DNA of 64,000 nucleotides, taken from NCBI GenBank assembly GCA_963931865.1, contig OZ007517.1, positions 8,110,676 through 8,174,675 on the forward strand, written 5' to 3'. The first letter of the stretch is position 1. The number at the start of each line of letters is the position of its first letter. Position numbers and translations under genes: made by a program. The notes under the pieces were generated by a model. The model was not told the origin of the DNA, ran no database searches, and worked only from the letters and a program-made list of their open reading frames with translations. Source of the DNA: Axinella damicornis. Taxonomy: Eukaryota; Porifera; Demospongiae; Axinellida; Axinellidae. This document shows, piece after piece, positions 1-11,256 of the stretch.

Positions 1-1223
1 ATCAAAGGGAAATACATTGCCCCTGTTGCTGTAGCGCGTATACAGTGACTACCGGCACGTGTGATCCGCCCACGCAACGTGAGATAAGCTCTGCATACGT
101 ATTTCATGTGTCTGTATGTGCGCAATCGCCTACTTTACAGTGCACTGAATCTATTTTTCAGTGATAAAAATTTCAACGATCCTTTCTCTTTTGTGTCTCT
201 TGACTAGAGTTGGGCGATTTACTGGTATTTTGTTGTGGACCATAATGTATGTGTTCCAAATATTGTTTACTTTTACAGATAATACCGGTTATCAATTTCA
301 GGCACAAATACATAATATTTGTGTTGAAAATCACCTTGGTGGTGGAGATATGAGCGCTTTTGTCTCGCTGTCGGCCACCATTGCCTGAGAGGACTCTTCA
401 ACTTCATTGCCGGTACAGTTCCCACGAAGATTCTGGCCACGGTCTTGATCGCTGTCATTCACTGACGCTTACGTGCTGAAACTCACCCTGCTGGTGAGGT
501 TGTGAGCGCTGTAATAATTTCTTGTCTTCCCTTTGGCCATCATTGCATTGCTGACTCGATCGACGCTAGACCGAGCATGGTCCTCACGTGACATGGTCCT
601 CACCTGACATGTGCGTTGATTGGAACGAGCTGCAATACTTGGGCTTGCGCTACCAGCATGTTGCAACCAGGTTGCAGTAATGCATGTGCTACGAGGAGTG
701 TGGTTGCCACTCGTAACATTGTTATGCAAGTAGCTTCGCTTGCTTCACTCGCTCAGCTACTTCCTCCTCGTTCGCCTTGCTCCCTGATTGCATCCGCTTC
801 AGCTGCTGCTCCCCTATTGTGTCCGCTTCAGCTGCTGCTGTGTCCGCTCCGCTGCTGTTCCCCGACTGCGTCCGTTTCAGCTTCCCAGCCTAGGTTCCAA
901 TGCATTCGCAGCTGAGTTCACGGTTCAGTGTACAAAGGTCGCGCGTCACTGTGAAGTTTGACGTCTATAAATGTTTGTAACTGGGTCGTACAATGACCAC
1001 ACACAGTGCATGTGCCTTAGAGCTTGGGTAGACAGCATCCAATGCGACATCTCTTGTACTTAATAGCGCATGAATATAACCTTTGTTATTTCAGTGAGTT
1101 CCACATTAAATGTAAAACTGGGAAGTTACGCTCACTTACTAAGTTACTACACATAGATATTCCGGAACCAGTTTAATTAAATGTGCAGGTTGTACAATAG
1201 TATGCTCCACCTCTCTTCCCCAG

Positions 1224-1502
1224 CTCCGACCGGTCCGCCATCGAGTTTCATGGTCACTCCTGAAGCAAGGCACATGACATTCTCTTGGGCTCCTCCTAAT
1301 GCCCCAGAGCGCAACGGAGTGATCACTGGCTACTCCCTCTCCTGTACTCCTAGCTCCATCCCCATGCAGCCATACACACAAGCAGGCACCTTCAGACTGG
1401 CAGGGTTCACACCTGCCACCACATACAACTGCTCCATCTTTGCCAGCAACAGTATAGGAAATGGACCGGTGGTATCCATGATCATACGTACTCTGGATGA
1501 TG
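1224..1502 (+). CDS. Gene A exon: FN3 domain (third-type in the family order)
   Basis: The exon runs from a ccccag acceptor to a GGTAAG donor, 279 bases, phase 1 at both ends. It shows the FN3 signature: the Trp in TFSWAPP, NGVITGYSLSC, then FTPATTYNCSIFASNSIGNGP. The paralogous gene B exon at 36146-36424 differs at about eight of 93 residues. An inverted partial copy of this exon's 3' end lies at about 2853-2990. Confidence 0.85.
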
Positions 1503-4500
1503 GTAAGCTTCTCTATTCATTTGCTAGTATAGGTGTCAGTACAACAGTGTACATAGTTGAAGGTTAGTTTTTTTCCTACAGCTCCTGGTACTGCACCACA
1601 GAGTGTCATGTTTGAACATCTTCAAGACATCCCTGAGATGGTGTTCTTCTCCTGGCTACCTCCAATTGAGCAGAATGGAGCGATCACCAGATATGACATT
1701 GTCTGCACTCCAAGCAGTGGCAGTGGTGAACCTGTGAATGGCATGAGTGATGGTGCCCTCAATGATACAGTGGGGATGTTCACTCCGGCTACTCAGTACA
1801 GCTGCACTATCACTGCATCCACCAGTGTAGGGACAGGACCCGGGATCACTGTCACCTGTGAGTTAATCAGACAGACGTTGCTATGTACCACATGACTGAC
1901 ATTAGTTTCAGCCAGTAATGAAATGCAACAAAATGTATACGTAGGTATAGCAGAAGTAGGGATACAAGGTAGGGATGATTGGCTAGCGGAAGCGATCCAA
2001 CCTAGTTGTTCGAACGGTACGATTTTTTTGTTTAAGGGTGGCGTAAAAAACGCGGAAGGTTCACGCTGGTACCATAATATTTGTGCAGCACGCGGTTGGG
2101 CCACACCCGACCCAACCGCCAATAAGTTTAAAAAGCGCCCAAGAAGTTGTGTAGATCGTCTGCAAGTCCCGACTAGCCGCAGAACGTTCGAACTGAGCCG
2201 ACTGGATGATGAACAGCCTTCAGGATCTGCTGAAACGACTACGGGCCCCGCCCCCCCCTACGTCCACCTGACGTCACTCACGTGATGAATCGTACCTGGC
2301 CTTCCGCATTTTTCGCCGCCCTTCCGCATCCGTTTATTATTGTCAACAGAAACCGAAGAACAGAAAAAACAGGGTAGGCCTGGGAACGAGGCTATAAAAC
2401 AGTTCAGTATGCAACAGTATAGCCCATTGCATGTGGAGGTCAGATAACTGGCCCAATAATCTCGCATCACTACAAACAATGAGCTTTCATGGTGACTGAA
2501 CTTCAGCTTAGGTGACTGAATATGAATTTCAGCTTGAGGGTAAGCTCCTGCCCATTGAGCAGTAATAAGTTTAGGTCACACCTTTCCACTTACATTACCA
2601 TTCAGTACACCTACATTGTATCTGCCACCAGCACTGCCCAGTGTTTACAGCACACTTGGCTTACTTTGACCTGTTTTGTTAATTTACGCGTGCAAAGGGT
2701 TAAAACTATTGGAAATGCATGACATTTGGGGGGGGGGGGGGGGGGGGGGGGAGGGGGGTGAGCCTGAGCGAAGAGCACGGAGATGGAGCAGTTGCATGCA
2801 CATGACTGTCATCAGAAATCACGTGACTGGGCACAGTAAGCCTAGACAACCTCACTGACACCTATACTAGCAAATGAATAGAGAAGCTTACCATCATCCA
2901 GAGTACGTATGATCTTGGATACCACCGGTCCATTCCTATACTGTTGCGGGCAAAGACGGAGCAGTTGTATGTGGTTGCAGGTGTGGTATGACGATCAGAC
3001 CAATCAACATGTGTGCTGCACAAATATTATGGTCCACCATATTCCATGCTCTCAAACAATGCAATTGCTAGCTACATAATTAAATGGCATCGTCAGATGA
3101 ATGTTTGTTGCCATGTGGTAGCCCCTATAGGTCCACGAGCGGTCTCCATCTTTGTTGTCACCACCGAGGAGGTAGACTGTTCATGGTTCGCGTATTGCTT
3201 TAGCCAATGAACAGGTAGGTCCATGAGTAGTCCTCATCCTTGTACAGGCCATCGTCCGTCCATAGAGAACATGTATAATAGACCTTTCACAGCACCAAGG
3301 AGGTAGTAGCTTGCAATCTGTTTGAAATCCGGCTCTGACATGCCCATGCACTCATGAAGCATTGGTCTTGCTGCAGTAGTACTACTTATGGTTTTTGCAT
3401 ACAGGTTTTCATCACCTGCTCTCCTCCTATCTACAGTGCCATCTGCTCCAGAGAATGTGACACTGGCCATTAGCCCGACCGGTACTACGTTACCTCAGCT
3501 GCTGGTCAGATGGACTATTGACCCTCCAAATGGAGTGATGTTAACTTACACCATATATGTGACCAGGCTGGATGTGGGGAATGCAACATTGATCTACACA
3601 TCCATAATCACTCAGTTGGATATCCCCAGTGATGACCTTGACCCTGGTGACCTTGACGCTGGTGAGCTGGTGTTGGTACACGTCTCAGCCAGTACCAGTG
3701 CAGGGGAGGGAGCCAGGAGTCCGGGAGTGAGAGAGAGGACAAGAGAAGAACGTAAGACATCACAGCATGAATGTGAGACTAGCTACTTCTCATGGCAACA
3801 GTTAGTTGGGATTGTAAATAGGCCTGAGGCTCATAATAATTATTGTGCTGATGGAGCAGTAGAAGCAATCTTCGCACAGTAATGGGATCTGACAGCTTAT
3901 ACATGCCACACATTCCTCACTGATGAATATCATTGATGCTACTCCTCCATGTTCAGCTCCTGGCAGTGTGGGTTGCCCATCACGATGGAGAGATCTACAA
4001 AACGCCATCCAGGTTGACTGGACTTCTCCTCAGGATCCCAATGGAATTGTTCTGCGGTATTATCTTGCACTCACAAGCTATGCTGGCAACACTGTTATTG
4101 CTACTGCGAGTGTGAATAGCAACAGTACTCTCACCACTGGCTTCAGTGCAAGACTAGGTGAGTTATGAATTCGATCGTTACTCATTTGCTGTTCATACAA
4201 AATATCTTCGTCAAATTATAAGGGATTTACTGTAGGCGCTCTAATTATGTGTCGCTCAAAAATATTATTTTTGCAACGTAATGCAATAATAGCAGTGGCG
4301 GATCTAGGGGGGATCTAATGGTGCGAGCGAACCCCCCTTTTGACCCTTGTTAACATAAACTACTTGTATTATTGTAGCTGTGGTTGGTATGGCTTGCGCA
4401 AACTTAAGTACATAAGTAGGGGGTGTCCCAGACTGAACTTACCTACCTTGACCGTTCGGGGCTGAAAGCCTGAAGGCAGACATAGTCTTGAGCTAGCTAA

Positions 4501-6083
4501 GTAGGTTTACACTTGCTACACAATTTTAATTTTACGTCAATTATTTTTGTTTCTGTATAATATTATACGTATAATTAGAAAATAAAGCAATAACGCAGTG
4601 TTCAATCGTCTACGTAGGTGGTTGTAATCCGTCAACGATGAAAAGGAAGCTAACAGCCCCACACATCAATACTTACTGGTTACTTAGTCAATCTTCTTTG
4701 CGTCTGGGAGTGTATCCAGAATGCGCAGAGCTGCTACGAGAGCGCTTCCTGATCGCTTCGCGCGGACTGATCGCCGCTTCGCAGCTCTGCACACTCTGCG
4801 CACCACCTTTGGCGGTGCGCTGTGAATGTGCCAACCAACCTGCTGAACCCCCCTTTCAATATTTCTAGATCCGCCACTGAATAGAAATCCAGTCACCCAA
4901 ACGGCGATGCAAGATTAATTAGAAAACATCTCGCTATTATACTAGTGCAGAGTTTGCAAGGCGAGGTGTAAGCAAGGAGCGCATGAGCCGCCGAACGTTG
5001 AACATGTTGTAATCCCTCACACCTTACGGTCATACCTTATATGGAAGGCCTTTGGGGTACCGTACAAACGCCAATTTGTTTTTACATAACGGCCTCTTGC
5101 CGTATAAGGTAAAATTTTGGGACATGTGAAGGACTACTACTTCGGCTAGGGCGTGTTCGATGCTCCTTCGCCGCCTTTGGCGGCTCATGTGCTCCTGATA
5201 TCGGTCAGGTTGAATTTTCATCTGCATTTTGTATTGTCCACAGAGGATGGTGTTCCATACATTGTTCAGATATTTGCAGAGAACTCAGCTGGCAATGGGA
5301 CAGTGTGTAATGTCATTGACTTCACTAACGAACTAGGTAAGTTCTGCTAGTGTATGTGGCTGCCTTCTTTCTTCCTCATCCAATATTGAGTGCAGTTTTA
5401 ATGTCTCTCCTATCCTGCCCACAGAACCCCCTGCTCCAAGTGGTTTAAGTGTTGATAGGATCAGTGACACTATGATAACGGCCGTGTGGCAACCTCTGTC
5501 TCTTGTGGAGGCACGAGGACACATCAGGTACCGTGTGATGGTCACATCCACCACTGCCAGCAAAAGAAAGAGACAAACCACTCCTGGGGAGACGATGTGC
5601 ACGTTGATGTCTCCATGTGAGGTGCCTGCTAATGAGAGTAGTGTACTGGTGGGGGGGCTGGATCCAGACACAAGCTACTCTGTAACTGTCGATGCAATCA
5701 ATAGTGACGGTGACATAGGACCAACATCTGCCCCTGTGATTGTGACTCCAGCAAGTAAGATGAAACAGATCACTAAAGTGGTAACTAGTGTGGTGACCCT
5801 ATTGAACCCATGCACTAGCATACTTTTAGCAAGAACTGCTTTCAGCAAGAATTTTAAGAGAGGCAATGGCTACACCTCTGCAGTAGCAGTTTACAAAGCC
5901 AATCTTCAGTAGAGGTAGCAGACTCGGGAAATTTCTCGTGCTACATGTACATGACCAACATTGTTGCTGTTCTTTTGCATTTTCTGATCTCGCAGCATCC
6001 TCATGTTTGTGGTGGCACATAGTGGGGACTGTAATCAACCACCTTTCCCTCTAGTTAGCGTACAAAATTGGTGTGTGTGTGTG

Positions 6084-6128
<45 letters not shown>

Positions 6129-7472
6129 ATTTAGCAGCAGACTACGGTATTTAAGTATGAATATATATGTAGGGAGAGAGGGAGATAGTCTACAAACTTG
6201 CCAGTGTGAGCTTATTCATTCATGCACATTGTAAGGGAGACGGAAAGTTGGTTAACTTGACACAAAGGTGCTACAGAACCTCAGACCCTAGTTGTACCCT
6301 ACTGTCCAAATAGTGTAGCTCATGTATGCAGCTCCCAAGAAGCTAGAATGTCCTACAAGACATTCTCCCCTCAAAATAATTGTGAAGTGACGCAGGAATA
6401 AACTACCTGTAAATACGGGGCAAGAACGGCACCGTCATTGTCAAAGTTGCTGAGTGATCGCACAGTTGGCTCACCCGTTCGAGTCCGTAGTGAGATCATA
6501 CTTCACTTACGTTATTTCCTGCATAGACCACACCTATGGGCACACCTCTACACTGGAGAATTGCTGAGAAGGCCGAATACGAACATTCAGGTTGTCTCTC
6601 CACGGACTTGAATGGGTGGGCAGACGGTGTTGACACGGATGTTTACGGTGGCCGCCCAGTCCCGTATCTACAGACAGTTTTTAGTGTGTGATCTGTGGTT
6701 GACACAGTTGTACAAAACTTCATAATCTTGTAGCAACTGAAATGACCACGGTCTTACATATATTCCACAGGTGTGCCTCCAACGCCAGGAACATCAGTGG
6801 TTGGTATAGTCGTTGGTATAGTTGTTCCACTAGTCGTGGTGATTGTCATTCTGGTTATCATATTGGGAGTAGTGATTGCAAGGAACAGACGTTACCAACT
6901 CACCATCCAGGAACATGCAGTGTGAGTTGTGCAGTTATAGTAGCCATAGCAACGCTATACTATATTAGTAGCAATCCCTAGATGGCATGGAGCAGTGTGA
7001 GACTGAAGGGTCACTGCTGTTCCAAGTGGAGATTATCAGTTGCCTGGATAACCCATTGCCCATGATGTTCAAAGTTTTTATGCTTGTTACAAGTGAAGCA
7101 ATGGTAGCGCTCAGTTCAGGACAAATCTTCTACTCATACTACCACGTCATAAAAATTTGTATTCATAAAATGCTAATGTAATATTATTGTATAAAAATGT
7201 AATATTGTGTATACACTTTGGCCTGCAGGAACGACCAGCCAGTGAAATGGAGTGCAGTGGCCAAGTCAGGTGATGTGGATATCATCACCACACAGTGTGA
7301 GGCGTACGGATTAGCAGATATTGGACACGAGTACGAGCAGATTCCAACCTCTGGGATGACATCTCAGCCACCTAATCCAGAGTACGAGATCCCTACTGCT
7401 CAGTGCCTTGCCTACGTACCCACATCACAGCAGAGAGAGAGAGTTGAGGAGGGTGTGTATGAAACAGTGTGA
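1224..7472 (+). CDS. Gene A: 3' part of FN3-repeat transmembrane receptor, five FN3 + TM + tyrosine-rich tail (spliced)
   Basis: Coding exons, read from splice sites and uninterrupted frames, are 1224-1502, 1582-1857, 3437-3751, 3957-4157, 5244-5336, 5425-5754, 6771-6921 and 7229-7472 (stop TGA at 7470). The first six exons encode five FN3 domains, one split over two exons. Exon seven carries the single membrane helix and exon eight the cytoplasmic tail. Every internal junction is phase 1 except TM-to-tail, which is phase 2, and all lengths keep frame. The 5' half (signal peptide, Ig domains, first FN3s) would lie left of the window; its presence is inferred from genes B and C, whose exons at 36146 and 36505 are close paralogues of 1224 and 1582. 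Likely a plasma-membrane adhesion or recognition receptor. No kinase or phosphatase domain follows the helix. I cannot name an orthologue. Confidence 0.85.
1582..1857 (+). CDS. Gene A exon: FN3 domain
   Basis: 276 bases, phase 1-1, between a cctacag acceptor and a GTGAGT donor. FN3 landmarks are FFSWLPP, NGAITRYDIVC, FTPATQYSCTITASTSVGTGP. The counterpart in gene B begins at 36505 and is interrupted by the assembly gap. The intron behind it (1858-3436) holds a G-run and an inverted exon fragment. Confidence 0.85.
2728..2758. repeat. Homopolymer G tract (24 G plus G-rich flank)
   Basis: A run of 24 G (2728-2751), one A, then more G, in the 1858-3436 intron of gene A, just upstream of the inverted FN3 exon fragment. 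Exact length is uncertain because such runs assemble poorly. Confidence 0.9.
2853..2990 (-). pseudogene. Inverted fragment of the FN3 exon at 1224-1502 plus its donor site
   Basis: Read on the minus strand, this segment matches the last ~95 bases of the exon at 1224-1502, its GTAAG donor and about 45 bases of the following intron, roughly 1409-1546 inverted. It has single-base differences and one small insertion. One difference (CCCGCAAC) matches the gene B exon rather than gene A, while the GGATGATG end matches gene A. It has no open frame continuing to a domain, so it is a relic, gene-conversion by-product or assembly artefact. Confidence 0.75.
3437..3751 (+). CDS. Gene A exon: FN3 domain
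   Basis: 315 bases, phase 1-1, from a ctacag acceptor to a CGTAAGA donor. It starts VPSAPENVTLAI, has LLVRWTIDPPNG and TYTIYV, and a late strand ELVLVHVSASTSAGEGARSP. An acidic insert (about residues 75-85, SDDLDPGDLDAGE) lengthens the E-F region to 105 residues against the usual ~90. No counterpart in gene B is seen because B ends at the gap. Confidence 0.8.
3957..4157 (+). CDS. Gene A exon: N-terminal two-thirds of a split FN3 domain
   Basis: 201 bases, phase 1-1, from a ttcag acceptor to a GGTGAGT donor. It encodes APGSVG, IQVDWTSPQDPNGIVLRYYLAL and TLTTGFSARL. The domain's C-terminal third is on the exon at 5244-5336, about 1.1 kb away. The intervening intron carries the CAG-ended element at 4293-4879, although the shared phase-1 intron itself is ordinary. 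Confidence 0.78.
4293..4879. mobile_element. hAT-like non-autonomous element (CAGTGGCGGATCTAG inverted ends)
   Basis: The left end reads CAGTGGCGGATCTAG and the right end is its reverse complement, ending in CCGCCACTG. A 5-bp direct repeat AATAG sits at 4288-4292 and 4880-4884. No transposase frame is visible. The CAG...CTG ends fit hAT-type elements, and the 5-bp duplication matches other elements in this window. It lies in an intron of gene A. Confidence 0.75.
5244..5336 (+). CDS. Gene A exon: C-terminal third of the split FN3 domain
   Basis: 93 bases, phase 1-1, between tccacag and GGTAAGT. It encodes the F-G strands: VPYIVQIFAENSAGNGTV. Joined to 3957-4157 it makes a 98-residue FN3 domain. 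This is the only FN3 in the window encoded on two exons. Confidence 0.75.
   Translation, partial: RMVFHTLFRYLQRTQLAMGQCVMSLTSLTN
5425..5754 (+). CDS. Gene A exon: membrane-proximal FN3 domain with a basic loop
   Basis: 330 bases, phase 1-1, from cccacag to AAGTAAG. FN3 features are EPPAPSGLSVDRI, ITAVWQPLSL, IRYRVMV and LDPDTSYSVTVDAINSDGDIGP. A C-D-region loop carries the basic motif K-R-K-R-Q (codons 5562-5576) followed by a Cys pair (TMCTLMSPC). The basic cluster looks like a proprotein-convertase site. As the last domain before the membrane helix, cleavage here would give a two-chain receptor, as known for LAR-type proteins; this is inference only. Confidence 0.83.
6086..6127. repeat. 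42-base G homopolymer
   Basis: Uninterrupted run of G preceded by (GT)n in the intron between the last FN3 exon and the TM exon of gene A. It is the longest such run in the window. Confidence 0.95.
6771..6921 (+). CDS. Gene A exon: transmembrane helix and juxtamembrane
   Basis: 151 bases from a ccacag acceptor, entering in phase 1 and leaving in phase 2 at GTGAGT. It encodes a short Pro/Thr stalk, then about 28 residues of Val, Ile, Leu and Gly with one Pro (SVVGIVVGIVVPLVVV and onward) and the stop-transfer ARNRRYQL. A single-pass type I topology follows. The frame joins exactly to the tail exon at 7229. Confidence 0.85.
7229..7472 (+). CDS. Gene A last exon: cytoplasmic tail with five tyrosines
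   Basis: 244 bases from a ctgcag acceptor to TGA, encoding 80 residues. Tyrosines at tail positions 26, 35, 52, 62 and 77 sit in AYGLA, EYEQIP, EYEIPT, AYVPT and VYETV. YEQI and YETV fit the generic YxxI/V SH2-ligand form; neither has the I/V/L/S at -2 of a strict ITIM. The C-terminus ETV has an acid at -2 and a hydrophobic end, as in class III PDZ ligands. There is no catalytic domain. The tail would act as a phosphotyrosine docking scaffold (inference). Confidence 0.83.
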
Positions 7473-10400
7473 ATAATACTATCCTCGTTATGTAGTGCGT
7501 GGTTTGCATGTGTATAGTGCATTCAAGACTTTGTATGGCATGGTTTACCAGTGCAAGTGTTATTGAATGGTTTGTGAAGAAATAGTTATTGATACTAATG
7601 ACTGGCTGGAGTGCTTGCAATTAGTTAATTCGTGCTCCTGAGTGACATTTATACATGGACAGACTGATAGCCAAGCCGCATGAGCATGTGTAATAATTGT
7701 GGACATCATCACTTTGCCTGAAAATTGTCAAATCTCTCCTCTATCACTTCCTGAGAGTACCAAGACTAATATAATGGCCGGTGGTGCAGGTGTTAGCTCC
7801 TGAATGACATTCATGCAAGGATGCAGCAGATTGCAAAAGTCTTACAACAGATTGATATAATTACCCTCTATGAACGTATCATTTTACGGGAAATTTTGCA
7901 AGGCATAAATTTTCGTTGTCAAATACCAACACGCGAAAATTTGTACCCGCGAAAAAAAAACCTGTTCTTGCAAACACTTATAGGTAAAAAAATAAACAAA
8001 GTTTCATGCCATCCTCAATATGTGGACACTGGCTATATGAATTGAATTGAATTTCATTTTTAGGTCCTGTCGCAATGATAGCAGGCCAAGTTTGGCCCAT
8101 AGGACCACACACAAAGTAGAAATAAACAAAATTACATGCTTGTCAAATTTTTCCTTCCCAGGTCCGCGCGCCGTTTCGGTTGCACCGGAAGACCTAATTA
8201 GAACGTACAAAAGCTATGAATTTCATTTTTGGGATGCTAAATTCCGGAGTCTATAATAGACACGCCTCGTTCTCGGGTCTGGGAACGAGGCTACTAGTAT
8301 TGTTTTTTGTTTACCCGTAACTAGCGTAGGGTCCTGTGCAGGATTGTCTGCTGGGTCGCTGAACAACTCGAATGCTCCATCATTGGCTACAAGGGTAAGT
8401 AGGAAGTATATTCGCCGCTCTACTGGTCTTAGAGCAGTGAATGTGTCATAGCTACATTCCCGCGTATTATTCACTACTGTGACTAGTACTGTAACCTAAA
8501 TTCTCAACTTCCTATATGCGTTACGTTGGCAAAGATAAATGAACAGCAAAACTACTGATACACACGTAAGCTACCATTCTGTATGCATGATGGACTTAGG
8601 AAAGCTATATCCACACAGTAGCTCAGAGCTGTAACAGGAAAACTCGATCCGGCAGGTACCATACGTTGCCATATACACCGTTATCTTGTAACCTCACACA
8701 TCAGAGTTGTTTCTATCTGCTGTGAATTTCTCCCTGAAGTTTTGTGTTTTCGCTTTGTTTAGCAAGTAGTGTAATGCAGTAATGATAGATGCATGGACGA
8801 CTTACCGTATAGCAGGAAAATTTAATTTGGCAGTTTGGTGGATTATGAGTGCACCACCAAATTAAATTCTGCCAATAGGGCATGGGCGTGGTCTCGTAGC
8901 AACGCTGCAGTATACATGGCGATTCCAAAGCACCTTGAGGTTCCAAACCACCTTTTTAGAGCCATTCCACCAAATTTAATTCCCAGTACATGTTTCTTAG
9001 CATCGTTCCGAGGCAACCTAGGGAGAGAAAGGTGGCCTAGTATATACCATTTGTACATGCAAGAACAGCTCTGCTGTATTTTATCTTGGGGTTAGCCCTA
9101 ATACTTAACATTGCATATCTGCAACGTGGGACTTCCGGATGTCCTTGGGACCTAGGTTCTGCGTGAACAGAAAGGGCAGGACAGGGGGAGGTGGGTGGAT
9201 GCACCTGAAGGGTGCAAATAGCATGGCTGTGTCTGGGCTCCGCGTAGAAAGGTCTTGGTTGGCACTGGGAGGGCCATTTCATTAGTTTTTGGCATAAATT
9301 AGCTGTCTTGCGCATGCCTTGTAGGGCCTCCATTTCCAGCATTCATGGCCCGTTTTTCAGCTATGGCAGGTTACCATTTCCCCGGGAGACTTGATTGCAA
9401 GTTTGTTAATTGGTTAAGTCACATATATGCTTAGTATAGCTGAATTACATTTGGGAGCAGTTTCAAGCCCAGCAACACCAGGGAACAGAAATTAGGGTGT
9501 GTTTAAGTGTTCTGGAGACTGAAAAGGACCTCGAGAAAAACTAGGGCCCTAAAGAGTTTAACAGCTAGAGAGCCCTACAGTGATCCTTGACAGGAGATAA
9601 ATAGTAAGTAATTGGTTTTTGTAGTACAATATGAATGGCGTTCTCATAGACCCAGTAGTTTTGGTGTTACGGGTTTGAATATGTTGGCTCAGAAACTTTG
9701 TTCTTAGGAACTAGTTGGACGTGTGTGTCTGCATCTAACAACTCTTCTCTTTTTGCAGATATAATATTGTGTGTGCGAATGTGTGTGTGTGTGCGCAGAC
9801 TCTATTGTGTTTGCTTTATTACATTGGTACATACAGTGTAGGCATTTGTGTTTCTACAGTGTTATGACTAACTCTGACCATGAAGCCATTGCAGCAGTTT
9901 GCATGTAAATTCATTACACATGGATGTGTCCAAGAATGTCAAGTATATATATACCTATTAAACGTATTCACCCTGAGTGCCCACGTCATATATACTGTGA
10001 AGGATTCTCACCATCTTTGTTGCCGCATGTAGTATCCCCCACAGCCATTGAAGAGGGAGGTATTGGTCGTCCTTGGTGTAGCCATCAAAGAGGTTTCAGT
10101 AGTTAGACCGCAGCAGCGCAGAATAATTTCTTTTGTTTACCCATGATCCAATTATACATTGAACAAAGATTGCAAAAGAAAAATGCATGCACTTCATGTT
10201 ATTGTGGTGCTCTCTCAGGCTCGGCCCATATATTCACACCTCATCCACTCAGCTTCTTAATTCTCAAACTGAATCTCGTACTTTTGAACTCAATAGGCTG
10301 CAGTTGCTGGACTTTTTGCTGATACTGCTAAAGTGCTTGTTTGGACTGGTAAAAGCTGAACTTTGAACTACTTTGTACAAGTCAAATCCCCATCTAACCT

Positions 10401-10700
10401 TTAATGAGATTTCTGTACTGTTATCATAAACCCATTATTTTTGTTGTGATAGCTGCTTCAAGCAGAATGACATCCGGGCCACTCTTCGGATGGGGTGGAC
10501 CCGGCTACAGTTTCATGCTTTCATGCTATCATGCTATCGCAGAGTTAGTTGTATGGTTTCCTTTCTGTTCCGTGTAGGCACAGCCAATCGTTCATATGGT
10601 GTCCAATGATTGATGGCTCTAACTTTGCTCTAGAGCTGTAACTGCCAGTCCAAAGTTTAAAAGCCTGTTGGTGTAAGTTACATCTTTCAGGCTGTGATTG
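7473..10700. other. Spacer downstream of gene A: no gene seen
   Basis: No frame here has domain content or splice-consistent partners. It holds the gene A 3' UTR of unknown length (AATAAA-like sequence only near 7990 and 8118), a diverged AT-rich inverted element around 8803-8980, a diverged copy of the element also seen at 47060-47541 (about 9107-9559), and GT-rich sequence near 9770-9800. Confidence 0.6.
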
Positions 10701-10713
10701 ATCCAGCTCTTAA

Positions 10714-11256
10714 CCCTTTAACCACCGGTACCGAATTCTTCCCACCAAGACAACACGTTTTCATGCATTCAGCGCACACCACTTTCGTAGGTACTCCTCT
10801 CCCACAGCATTCGGTCCTCGGCGGCCAAACTTGGTGGGGCCCGCACACATGGAGAGACTCCTCTGGCAATACTGTTAATACCTCCACAAGCCCAGCAATC
10901 GGAGGTCAAAGTTGGATGTCAGCCGGATTTTCGCCCAGCATTTCCCTAAACTTGGGCCAGATCTGACTGAAGGCACACCTTATACCACCAATTTGCATGT
11001 TTTATTGAGGCCCACAATCCTCGGGCCAATGAATCTCATTAAAATAAAAACCGCCCACGACATGCTGCCCCGCCCCCCCCTGCTTCTACGTTTAGTGGGG
11101 GATGCGCGCCAAAATCTGACCAAATTTGTGGAGTTCGTCCCTCAAGTCGTCCCTTGGCCCTCTGAGGCCTTTTTGGTCTCTTTTTGGACTGACGAGAAGC
11201 CATACAAGTGCATAGGGTCTAAATGACGTCTATGGACATCATTGGGGCTTAAAGGG
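10714..11256. mobile_element. TTAA-flanked non-autonomous element
   Basis: TTAA occurs at 10710-10713 and 11257-11260. The inner ends CCCTTTAACCACC and GGGGCTTAAAGGG are inverted repeats of each other over about 9-10 bases. The TTAA target fits piggyBac or Kolobok-type transposition. The internal ORFs are not recognisable. Confidence 0.55.

Noticed and set aside
1923..2285. 120-codon frame in a gene A intron.
   Set aside because: Non-family sequence without splice-consistent ends; no recognisable domain, and it lies in repeat-like intron sequence.
6440..6500. tRNA-like B box (CCCGTTCGAGTCCG) near 6475.
   Set aside because: No matching A box, acceptor stem or anticodon arm could be folded.
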